Part shown: piece by piece, positions 8,423-16,628 of the stretch
How the letters are laid out: every line of letters starts with the position of its first letter
Numbering within the stretch: the first letter of the stretch is position 1
Assembly (NCBI GenBank): GCA_938034905.1
Contig: CALHLF010000007.1
Location: 1 to 53,474, forward strand
Direction of reading: 5' to 3'
Source: an uncultured bacterium
GTDB lineage: Bacteria > Dictyoglomota > Dictyoglomia > Dictyoglomales > Dictyoglomaceae
Length of the DNA stretch: 53,474 nt
Made by a program: the position numbers and the translations under genes
Notes under the pieces: model-generated
Databases searched by the model: none
Seen by the model: the letters and a program-made list of their open reading frames with translations, nothing else
Told to the model about the DNA's origin: nothing

Positions 8423-8809
8423 TTAAGTATCCTCCTCTTTTTTTTCCTCCTCTAAGAGTTTTAAAGCCTCCTGAACACTAATTTCTCCTCTTTCCAATTT
8501 ATCAATAACTTCTCTTGTTTTTGTCTTTTCCTCTTCCTCATCAACAGGTATTAATCCAATAGATCTTAAAATATTATCTAATTTAGCTCTAACTGTTGGA
8601 TAAGAGATTTTCAGTATTCTTTCCATCTCCTTAACATTTCCTCGGGTTCTCAAAAATAATTCCAAGAATTCCTGTTCTTCAGGATTTAGAGATGCCAGTT
8701 TGTTAGCTAAAAATTCTCCCTCTACTGTAATTTCACAGAAATTACATTTTAATCTTGTAATTATCATTTCCTTTCCACATATAGGGCATCTTGGTAAATG
8801 ATGTACCAT
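8423..8809 (-). CDS. DUF2089 family regulator
   Basis: 128 aa. It begins with a zinc ribbon (CPICGKEMIITRLKCNFC, residues about 8-25; two CxxC pairs). The DUF2089 core follows, LNPEEQEFLELFLRTRGNVKEMERILKISYPTVRAKLDNIL, which looks like a sigma-4 or HTH-like DNA-binding helix set. The tail VIDKLERGEISVQEALKLLEEE repeats the SHOCT-like motif found in the next gene. DUF2089 genes are commonly paired with small membrane proteins, as here. Its promoter contains a perfect palindrome over the -10 box, which suggests autoregulation. DNA-binding is inferred. Confidence 0.82.
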   Translation of the reverse strand: MVHHLPRCPICGKEMIITRLKCNFCEITVEGEFLANKLASLNPEEQEFLELFLRTRGNVKEMERILKISYPTVRAKLDNILRSIGLIPVDEEEEKTKTREVIDKLERGEISVQEALKLLEEEKKEEDT

Positions 8810-8844
8810 AAATTTTGAATCTCCCTTTTATAATTTTACAAGAT

Positions 8845-8875
8845 TAATTTTATAAAATTATAAGATTTATGTCAA
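8845..8875 (-). promoter_or_regulatory. Promoter of the DUF2089 gene with palindromic operator
   Basis: On the minus strand TTGACA (8875-8870) and TAAAAT (8852-8847) are 17 bp apart. TAATTTTATAAAATTA (8845-8860) is a perfect 16-bp palindrome covering the -10 box, a likely repressor site. Confidence 0.65.
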
Positions 8876-8906
8876 GATTTTAAAGCTGGTCTTTATACCC
8901 AAATTT

Positions 8907-10139
8907 TTATTCAGATCTTAAAGCTTGGATAGGATCTAAGCTTGCAGCCCTTACCGCAGGCCAAACTCCAAATATTAGTCCTATGGAGAGGGAAAATAAA
9001 AATCCTAAGATTAATATATTAAAATTTAGAGAAAAGGGTATATCAAAATGGACAATGATTTTACCAAAGATTAAAGCCAATATTATTCCAATTATTCCTC
9101 CCAAAATACTAAGGATGGAGGATTCCACAAGAAATTGAATTAATATATCTCTCCTTTTTGCTCCTACAGCCTTTCTTATACCTATTTCCTTTATTCTCTC
9201 CATAACCGAGACCAACATGATATTCATTATTCCAATTCCACCCACCACAAGGGATACACCTGCAATTCCAGCCAAAGTAAGGGTTAAAATATTTAATATC
9301 TCCTTCATAGCAGAGAGAAGATCCTCCTGTCTCGCAATAACAAAATTAGTTTTTCCTCTTCTTTGCTTTAATGCAAATATTAATTTATAGCGATAAATTT
9401 CTAAAGCCTCAGGGTTTTTCACTTGAACGGCAATTATATTTAAATTTTGGTCTCCTTTAATAGAAAAAAGGGTTGTAATAGGAATTATTATTCTCCTATC
9501 TTGATCCTCATAACTTGAGGAGGTAAATCCCTTTTCTCTTAAAACTCCAATTATTCTATAATTTTGTCCTCCAATATCTAAGGATTTATTTGTTGCTTGC
9601 TCATAGTCTTCTGCAATTTCTCTTGCTATCTTTGGACCTATAATACATACCTTTTCTCTATTTTTTATTTCAGTTTCTGTAAAAAATCTTCCAGATAGAA
9701 GTCCTTCTTTGGCTATTATAAGTCCTTCATTATCTGTTCCCACTACTTGTGCGTTTATCTCTATAAATTTATATTTTACAGACGATAAAGAACTAACTAA
9801 GGAGGATATTAAAATTTCATCTCTAAAGATTTCTCTTAAATAAAGAAGATCACTATAATTAAATAATTGTGGGATGCCCCTATTTCTCCTTCTTTGGGAT
9901 TCTTCCATTAAGGTGTTAAAGTCCCCATTAGTTTCTATATTAGAGGGGAATATTAAAAGGGTGTTAGCTCCTAATTCCTGCATTACCTGAGTTACTCTAT
10001 TTTTTGCCCCTTGTCCAATAGAAATCAAAAGGATTACCGTAAAAACTCCAATTATTATTCCAAGAATAGTAAGAAAGGATCTAAGTTTGCTAACCTTCAA
10101 ATTATAAAAAGAAGATTTAAAACTTTCTAAAATCCTCAT
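8907..10139 (-). CDS. MacB/FtsX-type ABC transporter permease
   Basis: 410 aa. It has an N-terminal transmembrane helix (about residues 20-43, SFLTILGIIIGVFTVILLISIG), a large extracytoplasmic MacB periplasmic core domain (about 45-275), and three C-terminal membrane helices. VVGGIGIMNIMLVSVMERIKEIGIRKAVGAKRRDIL is the family hallmark. It ends VWPAVRAASLDPIQALRSE, the usual MacB tail. Unlike E. coli MacB it carries no nucleotide-binding domain, so it needs a separate LolD/MacB-type ATPase, and none lies nearby. The start overlaps the adaptor gene by 23 bp. It likely exports a peptide, lipid or antibiotic-like substrate. Confidence 0.9.
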   Translation of the reverse strand: MRILESFKSSFYNLKVSKLRSFLTILGIIIGVFTVILLISIGQGAKNRVTQVMQELGANTLLIFPSNIETNGDFNTLMEESQRRRNRGIPQLFNYSDLLYLREIFRDEILISSLVSSLSSVKYKFIEINAQVVGTDNEGLIIAKEGLLSGRFFTETEIKNREKVCIIGPKIAREIAEDYEQATNKSLDIGGQNYRIIGVLREKGFTSSSYEDQDRRIIIPITTLFSIKGDQNLNIIAVQVKNPEALEIYRYKLIFALKQRRGKTNFVIARQEDLLSAMKEILNILTLTLAGIAGVSLVVGGIGIMNIMLVSVMERIKEIGIRKAVGAKRRDILIQFLVESSILSILGGIIGIILALIFGKIIVHFDIPFSLNFNILILGFLFSLSIGLIFGVWPAVRAASLDPIQALRSE

Positions 10140-11262
10140 TTATCTTTACCCTACTCCCATTTTTTATCTTATTCGATGGAGATAGAATAACTATGTCATT
10201 TTCCTTTAATCCCCTTACTATCTCAATCATATCTCCATAAATATCTCCTAAGGAGACTTCTTTTTCTAATGCATGTTTGTCGTTTACAATAAAGACAAAG
10301 GTTTTTCCTTCTTTAAATACAACTGAGTTCATAGGAATAACAAAGGCATTTCTCTTAATACCCACATGAATATTTGTAGAGACAGACATTCCCTCTTTTA
10401 CTTTATCTCCTAAGGATGGGACAGATATTTTAACATTATATCCATAGCTTCCATCTTTACTTAGGGAAGGAGAGAAGGCTATACTTTTAACCCTTCCCTC
10501 CCATACCTTTTCTCCCAAGGCATCTACTTTAACTTCTGCTTTCTGTCCCTCTTTTATTTTAAGCACATTAGATTCATCAACTCTAACATCAGCCACTAAG
10601 GAGTTCGTATCTACAATTGTCATTAATGAATTTGAAGGAGAAGATGAAAAAAGATTTAAAAGGGAGGAAATGTTCAGAGAACTTAAGTTTTGGAGGTTTA
10701 AATTAGATTGGGATTGTTCTTTAACCATTTGTCCTTCTTCTATATTAATATTTACTACTATTCCTGAGATGGGAGATTTAACAAATCTATTCTCATAGAT
10801 ATTTTTAAGATTTTCGTAATAGGAAGATAAAAGATTTTTTAAACCTTCAAAGGAATTTGTATCCTCTTGAGGGTTATTTTGGGAAAATCCAAAAAAGGCT
10901 CCTAAAATTTTCATTTGATTCTGGAGAGTTTCCTGGGTCTTTATGGTATCCATTATTAATTTTATATTTTCCATCTGTTTTTTAATCTCCCTCGCATCTA
11001 TCTCTGCAAGTATATCTCCTCTTTTAACCTTATCTCCTGCTTTTACTCTTAGCTTTAAAAGAACTCCTGATATTTTAGGAGAAATATCCACCTTATTCAT
11101 GAAATATAGATTTCCTGTTGCAGAGATTATTATGGGAAGATCTCTTTTTTCTACTTTTATAGTTTTGACCTCTATAGGAGGATTAAAAATGTCCGTTGAA
11201 AAATATAATGTAATAAATAATGTAATAAAAATTACTCCCAATATAAGAATTATTTTTTTCAT
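10117..11262 (-). CDS. MacA-like efflux adaptor (membrane fusion protein)
   Basis: 381 aa. A single N-terminal membrane anchor (about residues 3-22) is followed by a lipoyl-like half domain (ISATGNLYFMNKVDISPKISGVLLKLRVKAGDKVKRGDILAEID). A Gln/Asn-rich helical hairpin region comes next, then the second lipoyl half (NIYENRFVKSPISGIVVNINIEEGQMVKEQS) and beta-barrel domains. A Ser/Leu/Asn-rich insert (NLQNLSSLNISSLLNLFSSSPSNS) interrupts the region after the second lipoyl half. The gene overlaps both the phospholipase-like gene upstream (4 nt) and the permease downstream (23 nt), so all three are one unit. Confidence 0.88.
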   Translation of the reverse strand: MKKIILILGVIFITLFITLYFSTDIFNPPIEVKTIKVEKRDLPIIISATGNLYFMNKVDISPKISGVLLKLRVKAGDKVKRGDILAEIDAREIKKQMENIKLIMDTIKTQETLQNQMKILGAFFGFSQNNPQEDTNSFEGLKNLLSSYYENLKNIYENRFVKSPISGIVVNINIEEGQMVKEQSQSNLNLQNLSSLNISSLLNLFSSSPSNSLMTIVDTNSLVADVRVDESNVLKIKEGQKAEVKVDALGEKVWEGRVKSIAFSPSLSKDGSYGYNVKISVPSLGDKVKEGMSVSTNIHVGIKRNAFVIPMNSVVFKEGKTFVFIVNDKHALEKEVSLGDIYGDMIEIVRGLKENDIVILSPSNKIKNGSRVKINEDFRKF

Positions 11263-12215
11263 TTGATTTCCTCCATTTTATCTAAGAAATCCTTAAGAAA
11301 AATTATATATCCCTTTGTCCATCCTGCACAAAATTCTAATGCCTGAAGAATAATATTATCATATTCCTCCCTCAAGGGAGAATAGTTTTCAAAGGAGAAA
11401 AGTTTTGGATCCGCCTTAAAATTCTTCTTATTATTTATATCAGGACCATAATATTTTACTTGTAAGTTCCATAATTCCCCCATAAAATCTCGGGAAATCC
11501 ATGCTGCTTTTTTTGCTGATTCTTCTGGATTCTTAACCTCTAATGGTTTTGCTTCTTTTAATACCTTTATATATTTAGGATTTCCATTTTTTATTTGGTA
11601 TTCTTGGTAATCTTCTAGGGTATAGTGATGGTTTTCTCCTTGAGATATCAATTTATCTAAATTAAATATTCCAAGGACCACATTTTTTAAAGGCATGGGA
11701 TAGGCATGAAAGGGCATACTTACATCTTGTAGATAATGAAGACTATATGCAAAGAATCTAAATCCCCAATAATAATCACCTTTCATAAAAGCTTCTCTTG
11801 CTAAATTCCAGAAGTGGAGAGCTCTTTTTGGAGCTTCCCCTAAAATCCATAAACCTTGAAAGGTAATAAAATACATATGTCTCCAACCAGAACTGCCTCC
11901 TGTTAACTTCTGCATTGAACTTATATTTATATTCTCATCCATTCCCTTGTCAGGTTCTTCCACATATCTGGTAATGATTGTAATGGCAGAGATCTCATCC
12001 CCAATTTTCTCTCCCCGATATGTAATTGCATAGGAAGGATTATATAAAGAGTTATCAGTATAAGTATAGGGAGTTACTTTAATTTTATTGTACTTCTGTA
12101 ACCATGGGAATTGTTTCAATATTATCTCTGTCATCTCTTTGTGGGCAGACCAAGAAAATAGAGGAGTTATAAAGAGAAAAAGAATTAATACTGTTAAAAT
12201 TATTCTTTTTTTCAT
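11259..12215 (-). CDS. Secreted zinc phospholipase C / P1 nuclease-like protein
   Basis: 318 aa with a signal peptide (residues 1-21, MKKRIILTVLILFLFITPLFS). The mature protein would start at or just before Trp22 (WSAHKEMTEII). An N-terminal Trp followed by a nearby His is the zinc-ligand pattern of the phospholipase C/P1 nuclease superfamily. Further likely ligands are HYLQDVSMPFHAYP (H-x3-D-x3-P-x-H, about residues 153-166) and HHYTLEDYQEY. Its stop overlaps the adaptor start (ATGA). The coupling to MacA/MacB-like genes hints that it acts on membrane lipids or on the exported substrate. The exact substrate cannot be read from sequence. Confidence 0.72.
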   Translation of the reverse strand: MKKRIILTVLILFLFITPLFSWSAHKEMTEIILKQFPWLQKYNKIKVTPYTYTDNSLYNPSYAITYRGEKIGDEISAITIITRYVEEPDKGMDENINISSMQKLTGGSSGWRHMYFITFQGLWILGEAPKRALHFWNLAREAFMKGDYYWGFRFFAYSLHYLQDVSMPFHAYPMPLKNVVLGIFNLDKLISQGENHHYTLEDYQEYQIKNGNPKYIKVLKEAKPLEVKNPEESAKKAAWISRDFMGELWNLQVKYYGPDINNKKNFKADPKLFSFENYSPLREEYDNIILQALEFCAGWTKGYIIFLKDFLDKMEEIK

Positions 12216-12228
12216 AAATTAACCTCCA

Positions 12229-13275
12229 TCACATAATTCTTTTTTCAGTCTCAGGATCAAAAAAGTAAATTTTTTCAGGAAGCTTTAAATAAACTTTATC
12301 TCCTACCCTAAATGAAGGTTCCTTTGGAATTTGAATTTTTAGGTTTATATCTCCCATCTCTACATAAATAGTTTGAAATTTATCTGAAGGAAGACTATCT
12401 ATAAAGAAAATTTCTCCCATTAAATCTGTTTTTTCTTTGCTAATTTCTATCTTTGAGGGATGAAATCCTAAGATTATTTCCTTTTTATTATAATTAAAGG
12501 GGATAGGGATCTCTATATTTTTAAAAACAAACCTATTATTTATTACTTCTCCCTTTAAAAGATTCATGGGGGGAATTCCTACAAAGGAAGCAGTGAAAGC
12601 ATCCATAGGTTCTTCCATAAGTTCTTCATAGGTTCCCACTTGTAATATTTTACCCTGTTTCATGACTGCAATTATATCTCCTAAAGCTTGTGCTTCTCTT
12701 TGATCATGGGTAACATAAATTGTTGTTACTTGAAATCTCACAAGTAATTTTTTTATCTCTGTTCTTGTTATAACCCTTAATTTTGCATCTAAATTAGACA
12801 AGGGCTCATCCATTAACATTAATGTGGGATTTCTTATAATACATCTTCCAATAGCAACCCTTTGCTGTTCTCCCCCTGATAAGGTTTTAGGTTTTCTTGG
12901 AAGAAGGTCCTCAAATCCAACCCCTAAAATTTTCGCAGTTTCTTTTATCCTTTCATCTATTTCCTCTTCAGGTTTTTTCCTTATCCAAAAATAAAAAGAA
13001 AGATTTCCTCGAGCTTCATAATGGGGATATAAAGCATAGTTTTGAAAGACCATCCCAACCCCTCTATCCTTTGGGGGAAGGTCATTTACCAATTGGTCAT
13101 TAAAATAGATATTCCCAGAATCATGTCTTTCCAGTCCTGCGATAACCTTTAAAAGGGTAGTTTTACCACATCCTGAAGGGCCAATAACACAAAGGGTTTT
13201 CCCTTCAGGGATAAATAAATCCACATCCCTTAATGCGTAAACCTTATTTTCTTCTATCTCAGGTAGATCCTCCAA
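12229..13275 (-). CDS. Sugar ABC transporter ATPase, MalK/MsmX/UgpC type
   Basis: 348 aa from a TTG at 13275. It has Walker A GPSGCGKTT, Q-loop VFQNYALYPH, signature LSGGEQQRVAIGR, Walker B LMLMDEP, H-loop VTHDQ, and a C-terminal MalK-like TOBE region (FVGIPPMNLLKGEV onward). The frame remains open upstream to 13383 and encodes VRLEKVTKSF (13353-13324), the first beta strand of such ATPases. The true protein therefore starts earlier, yet no ATG, GTG or TTG exists between the upstream stop and 13275. Either the start is non-standard or the start was lost by a small indel. No CUT1 operon in this window has its own ATPase, so this one may energise several. It sits just downstream of, and overlaps, the flavin reductase gene. 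Confidence 0.85.
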   Translation of the reverse strand: MEDLPEIEENKVYALRDVDLFIPEGKTLCVIGPSGCGKTTLLKVIAGLERHDSGNIYFNDQLVNDLPPKDRGVGMVFQNYALYPHYEARGNLSFYFWIRKKPEEEIDERIKETAKILGVGFEDLLPRKPKTLSGGEQQRVAIGRCIIRNPTLMLMDEPLSNLDAKLRVITRTEIKKLLVRFQVTTIYVTHDQREAQALGDIIAVMKQGKILQVGTYEELMEEPMDAFTASFVGIPPMNLLKGEVINNRFVFKNIEIPIPFNYNKKEIILGFHPSKIEISKEKTDLMGEIFFIDSLPSDKFQTIYVEMGDINLKIQIPKEPSFRVGDKVYLKLPEKIYFFDPETEKRIM

Positions 13276-13355
13276 AATTCTTTCTTTTTTTCTTTTAAAA
13301 AGGGTAAATTCCTTCTCTAAGGAGAAGGATTTTGTTACCTTTTCTAACCTTACCC

Positions 13356-13907
13356 TTACCCCACGTTTATCTTTATTGCCTCCTTACAGGTGGTATAAGT
13401 GTCTTGTCCTAAGTACATTGAAGGATTAAAATTCTGAAGGTTATATATTCTATCAAATTTATCTTCTTCAACTTGAGCGTGAACTACTCTTCCTATAACT
13501 AATAAATGGTCTCCCTTTACATCTATAATGTCTTCTAAGGTACATTCTATATGTGCTATACACTCCTTTATTAAAGGTGCTTTAATTTTATTTCCTGGTA
13601 TAGGGGTAAGCTTTGCTAATTGAAATTTATCCTTATCCCTTCCCGAGATCTTACCACATATAAGGGTCGCGGAAGAAAGTTCATAAGGAGGGATATTTAT
13701 AGCAAACTCCTTAGTCTCCTTAATAAGTTGAATGGTAAACCTTTCAGGTCTAAGACTAAGAATTAATAAAGGTGGGTTAATACTTAATGGGATAATCCAA
13801 GAGGCAGTCATAACGTTTTGCTTACCTGTATTACTTCTACTGGTTACTAAGAAAGCAGGAAGAGGATGAAGTAAATATATAAAATTATGCCTTAGTTCTT
13901 TATACAT
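13356..13907 (-). CDS. Flavin reductase family protein
   Basis: 183 aa from ATG at 13907. I prefer this start to the ATG 24 nt upstream because AAGGAGG lies 5-6 nt before it. The protein shows the FMN-binding split-barrel pattern: LLHPLPAFLVTSRSNTGKQNVMTASWIIPLSINPPLLILSL, FAINIP, CTLEDIIDVKGDHLLVIGRVV. Such proteins bind FMN and reduce it with NAD(P)H or act as small redox proteins. The partner is unknown. Its end overlaps the open upstream part of the ATPase gene, so the two are probably cotranscribed. Confidence 0.85.
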   Translation of the reverse strand: MYKELRHNFIYLLHPLPAFLVTSRSNTGKQNVMTASWIIPLSINPPLLILSLRPERFTIQLIKETKEFAINIPPYELSSATLICGKISGRDKDKFQLAKLTPIPGNKIKAPLIKECIAHIECTLEDIIDVKGDHLLVIGRVVHAQVEEDKFDRIYNLQNFNPSMYLGQDTYTTCKEAIKINVG

Positions 13908-13920
13908 TTTATCCTCCTTT

Positions 13921-14562
13921 CTAAAGCTCAAATATATTATTAGCTAAAATAGGATTAATTTTATAATTTTTATATGTTCTTTTGTGGGTTAAAGTTTTTA
14001 CCCCATTATAATCTTCATATTGCTCCAATTGTATAGGAATAAAGTTTTTATCTATATAGAATCTTTGGGAAAGAAAATTGTGAATTCGATCTTTGCTAAG
14101 CCCAATTTCCAAAAGAAAACAAGAAATTCCCAATATTTTTTCTTCTCCTATAAATTTTATTGGTTTTTGGGTTATCATTTGAATAACATAACCCAAACTC
14201 ATTTCGTCAAATCTTTTCTTCTTAATATTTAACACCAATGGATCATCAGGATTTAAGGTTAATGGAATTATTTTTAAAACTCCTGGTCTTTGTATTCTTA
14301 CTCTTCCTTCTCTCATTATAATTACTGCACCTTTATCTCTTCCTTCGATTATATTAAATCTATAATTATCAGGCTTTTTAAAATAAAATTCAAAAATAAA
14401 ATATTCTTCTTTATCTCTCTCTTTATTATATACTTCTAATATACTACTAAAGGTATCCAATTTATTATAGGTGTTTAAAACATTTTGCACTATTTCCTCC
14501 TCGGTTATCCCAAAGGAGATGGAAAAAAGAAGTAATATAATTAAAAACTTAAATATTCTCAT
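13921..14562 (-). CDS. LolA-fold exported protein
   Basis: 213 aa with a signal peptide (about residues 1-18, MRIFKFLIILLLFSISFG). The mature sequence resembles outer-membrane lipoprotein carrier (LolA/LolB) or DUF1571-type proteins: IVQNVLNTYNKLDTFSSIL at the N-terminus, then alternating beta strands (EYFIFEFYFKKPDNYRFNI, FYIDKNFIPIQLEQYED). It may bind lipid or lipoprotein at the cell surface. The next upstream gene also encodes an exported protein, and the gap is 13 bp, so they form one unit. Confidence 0.7.
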   Translation of the reverse strand: MRIFKFLIILLLFSISFGITEEEIVQNVLNTYNKLDTFSSILEVYNKERDKEEYFIFEFYFKKPDNYRFNIIEGRDKGAVIIMREGRVRIQRPGVLKIIPLTLNPDDPLVLNIKKKRFDEMSLGYVIQMITQKPIKFIGEEKILGISCFLLEIGLSKDRIHNFLSQRFYIDKNFIPIQLEQYEDYNGVKTLTHKRTYKNYKINPILANNIFEL

Positions 14563-14575
14563 TTTTTCCCCTCTA

Positions 14576-15142
14576 TTATAATTTTAAAATCCACTCCCAA
14601 TCATATTTTGAGGACACAAAGGCTCCCTTTTGATAATTTAACCTATCTGTTTCCAGAAGAACTATCATTTGCTTTGCAAGGGCTTCCTGATCCTTTTTAA
14701 TTATAAAATCCTTTATAGCTTGATATGGAATACTAATAAATAATGTTTTTCCTAAGAAAGGATCATTTTTTTCTTGTACCATTATTATTATGTTAACAGA
14801 AGTTTTAGGAGGTAGAATTATATCATTTAGAAGGGGTAAAAGTTCCTTTAAGACTCTATTTGCTAATGTGGGATAGGGAAGTCCCTTTTGGCTTGTTTTA
14901 GTATAGCAGGAGATATTAAGACCTATAATGGGATGATAAAGGGAAGAACCAAATTTAAAGGTATCATCAAATGCTCTTATATTTTTTTCAAAATTTGATT
15001 TGTAAATCTTACTAAAGGATTCTATGTGAAGAACAAATACTGTTCCAGGTTTTGTAGTAGTTACTGTTGAGGTTTGAGTTTGGGAAAAGGAAAGGCCAGA
15101 AAGTATTATAAAAATAAGAAATACCAATATACCTTTTTTCAT
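14576..15142 (-). CDS. Exported hypothetical protein
   Basis: 188 aa. A clear signal peptide (residues about 1-20, ending GLSFSQ) precedes a Thr/Ser-rich stretch (TQTSTVTTTKPG). The remainder looks like a mixed alpha/beta soluble domain (TVFVLHIESFSKIYKSNFEK, TSVNIIIMVQEK, LFISIPYQAI). I do not recognise a family. It heads a minus-strand run with the LolA-like gene, flavin reductase and ATPase. An AGTGGAGG ribosome site precedes the ATG. Confidence 0.65.
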   Translation of the reverse strand: MKKGILVFLIFIILSGLSFSQTQTSTVTTTKPGTVFVLHIESFSKIYKSNFEKNIRAFDDTFKFGSSLYHPIIGLNISCYTKTSQKGLPYPTLANRVLKELLPLLNDIILPPKTSVNIIIMVQEKNDPFLGKTLFISIPYQAIKDFIIKKDQEALAKQMIVLLETDRLNYQKGAFVSSKYDWEWILKL

Positions 15143-15212
15143 AAAGAACCTCCACTTTTTTTAATATTATATAACATTTAGACAAGATTCTCATTAAAAT
15201 ATTTTACTTTTA

Positions 15213-15241
15213 TTGACCCAATTTTTATAAAGATGTATAAT
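15213..15241 (+). promoter_or_regulatory. Promoter of the second CUT1 operon
   Basis: TTGACC (15213-15218) and TATAAT (15236-15241) are 17 bp apart, 39 nt before the binding-protein ATG. The box strength predicts good constitutive activity; no clear operator is visible. Confidence 0.75.
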
Positions 15242-15280
15242 TCAAATTAAAAACGGTTCCAAAAATAGGAGGTGTTTTAA

Positions 15281-16582
15281 ATGAAGAAACTCCTTAGATT
15301 ACTTCCCCTTCTTTTTATTCTCCTCTTACTAATAACCTATTCTTCTGCAAAACCAATAACCATAAAGGTTTGGTACCCTGATGAACTTGGAGTAAAACCT
15401 AAATATGTGGATAAAGCTGCAGAAGATTTTAGAAAGGCATTCCCCAATGTAAATCTTGAAGTAACAAGGTATAAAATTCCCTCTGGAGACTTCTTAACAA
15501 AGTTACTTTTAGCAATTGATGCTAAAGAAGCACCTGATGTTTTTCATATAGGTGGAACTTTGATGCCAGAATTTGTAGATGCTGGATATATTCGTCCTTT
15601 AACCGCATATTTAGTAAAATGGGAAGATTGGAAGCATTATCCAAAATCTATAAAGGATGCAGTGAGATATAAGGGGCATTATTATACAATACCCTATGGT
15701 TTAGATGTGAGATGGCTATATTATAGAAAGGATATATTTGAAAAAGCAGGATTACCTGTGGATTGGAAACCAAAAGGCTGGGACGATATTCTTAATACTG
15801 CTCTTAAAATAAAAAATAGTGTTCCCAATGTAATTCCCTATGTAATATATGCAGGAGTTGCTGGAGCTGGAGGAACTGTAAATCACGGATATGTTCCTTT
15901 ATTATATGGAGTGAAGGGGGTAGCCTATGATGTAAAGTCTGGAAAATATGTAATAGAAACTTCTGCAGTAAAGAAGGTTTTAGATTTTTATAAAAAAGCT
16001 TTCATTGATTTGAAATTGGTTCCACAAGAGGTATTAACCCTTCCTAAGCCTTGGACTACTATGAGGGAAAAATTAGGAGCAGGGGAATTAGCTATTCTCT
16101 TTGAAGGTGGATGGGTATATGGGGGATGGGTGACAAGATATGGATTAGAAAATGTAGAAAAGACCATTGGATATACTCTAATGCCCTCTGAAAAGGGAGC
16201 TCCATATTTCACTGTGGGAGGACTTGGAACCTGTTGGTATATTTCTTCTCAATCTAAAAATCCCGATTTAGCTTGGGAGTTTATAAAGAGATTTAATACT
16301 CGTGAAATAGTAGCAAAAATTAATATAGAAGATCCTCATCCTGTAGCTCGTTTAGATTCTGCAGAACTTCCTGAATTTAAAGGAATAAAGTATCTTTACG
16401 ATTGCACTCAGATTCTTGCCCAGGCAAAATTTGAACCTATGGCACCTGGAATTTCCAAATTTGGAAACAGGGTACAACTTATGACAGGAAGGGTAGCAAG
16501 TGGGGAGATGTCTCCCGATGAAGCCTTAAGGAAGTTCATAGAAGAAATGAGGATGGATTTTGGAGAGGTAATAGTAAAATAG
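15281..16582 (+). CDS. Sugar ABC solute-binding protein (family 1)
   Basis: 433 aa with a signal peptide (about residues 1-23, MKKLLRLLPLLFILLLLITYSSA). The mature form has the family-1 pattern: ITIKVWYPDELG, AIDAKEAPDVFHIGG, YTIPYGLDVRWLYYRKDIFEKAGLP, LGAGELAILFEGGWVYG, and a C-terminal region with PDEALRKFIEEM. It captures a sugar or oligosaccharide outside the membrane for the two permeases that follow. An AGGAGG site lies upstream. This is the only fully intact binding-protein gene with a normal start in the window. Ligand unknown. Confidence 0.92.
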   Translation: MKKLLRLLPLLFILLLLITYSSAKPITIKVWYPDELGVKPKYVDKAAEDFRKAFPNVNLEVTRYKIPSGDFLTKLLLAIDAKEAPDVFHIGGTLMPEFVDAGYIRPLTAYLVKWEDWKHYPKSIKDAVRYKGHYYTIPYGLDVRWLYYRKDIFEKAGLPVDWKPKGWDDILNTALKIKNSVPNVIPYVIYAGVAGAGGTVNHGYVPLLYGVKGVAYDVKSGKYVIETSAVKKVLDFYKKAFIDLKLVPQEVLTLPKPWTTMREKLGAGELAILFEGGWVYGGWVTRYGLENVEKTIGYTLMPSEKGAPYFTVGGLGTCWYISSQSKNPDLAWEFIKRFNTREIVAKINIEDPHPVARLDSAELPEFKGIKYLYDCTQILAQAKFEPMAPGISKFGNRVQLMTGRVASGEMSPDEALRKFIEEMRMDFGEVIVK

Positions 16583-16586
16583 TATT

Positions 16587-16607
16587 GGTGGGGCTTTACG
16601 CCCCACC
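16587..16607 (+). terminator. Intercistronic hairpin after binding-protein gene
   Basis: GGTGGGGC (16587-16594) and GCCCCACC (16600-16607) form a perfect 8-bp stem with loop TTTAC, followed by TTTTAA. It lies between the binding-protein and permease genes and likely sets the high ratio of binding protein to permease. Confidence 0.75.
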
Positions 16608-16628
16608 TTTTAATTTGGAGAGAGAAAA

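Noticed and set aside
15012-15194. 60-codon minus frame upstream of and overlapping the exported hypothetical gene
   Set aside because: It overlaps the signal peptide of the real gene in another frame and has no support.
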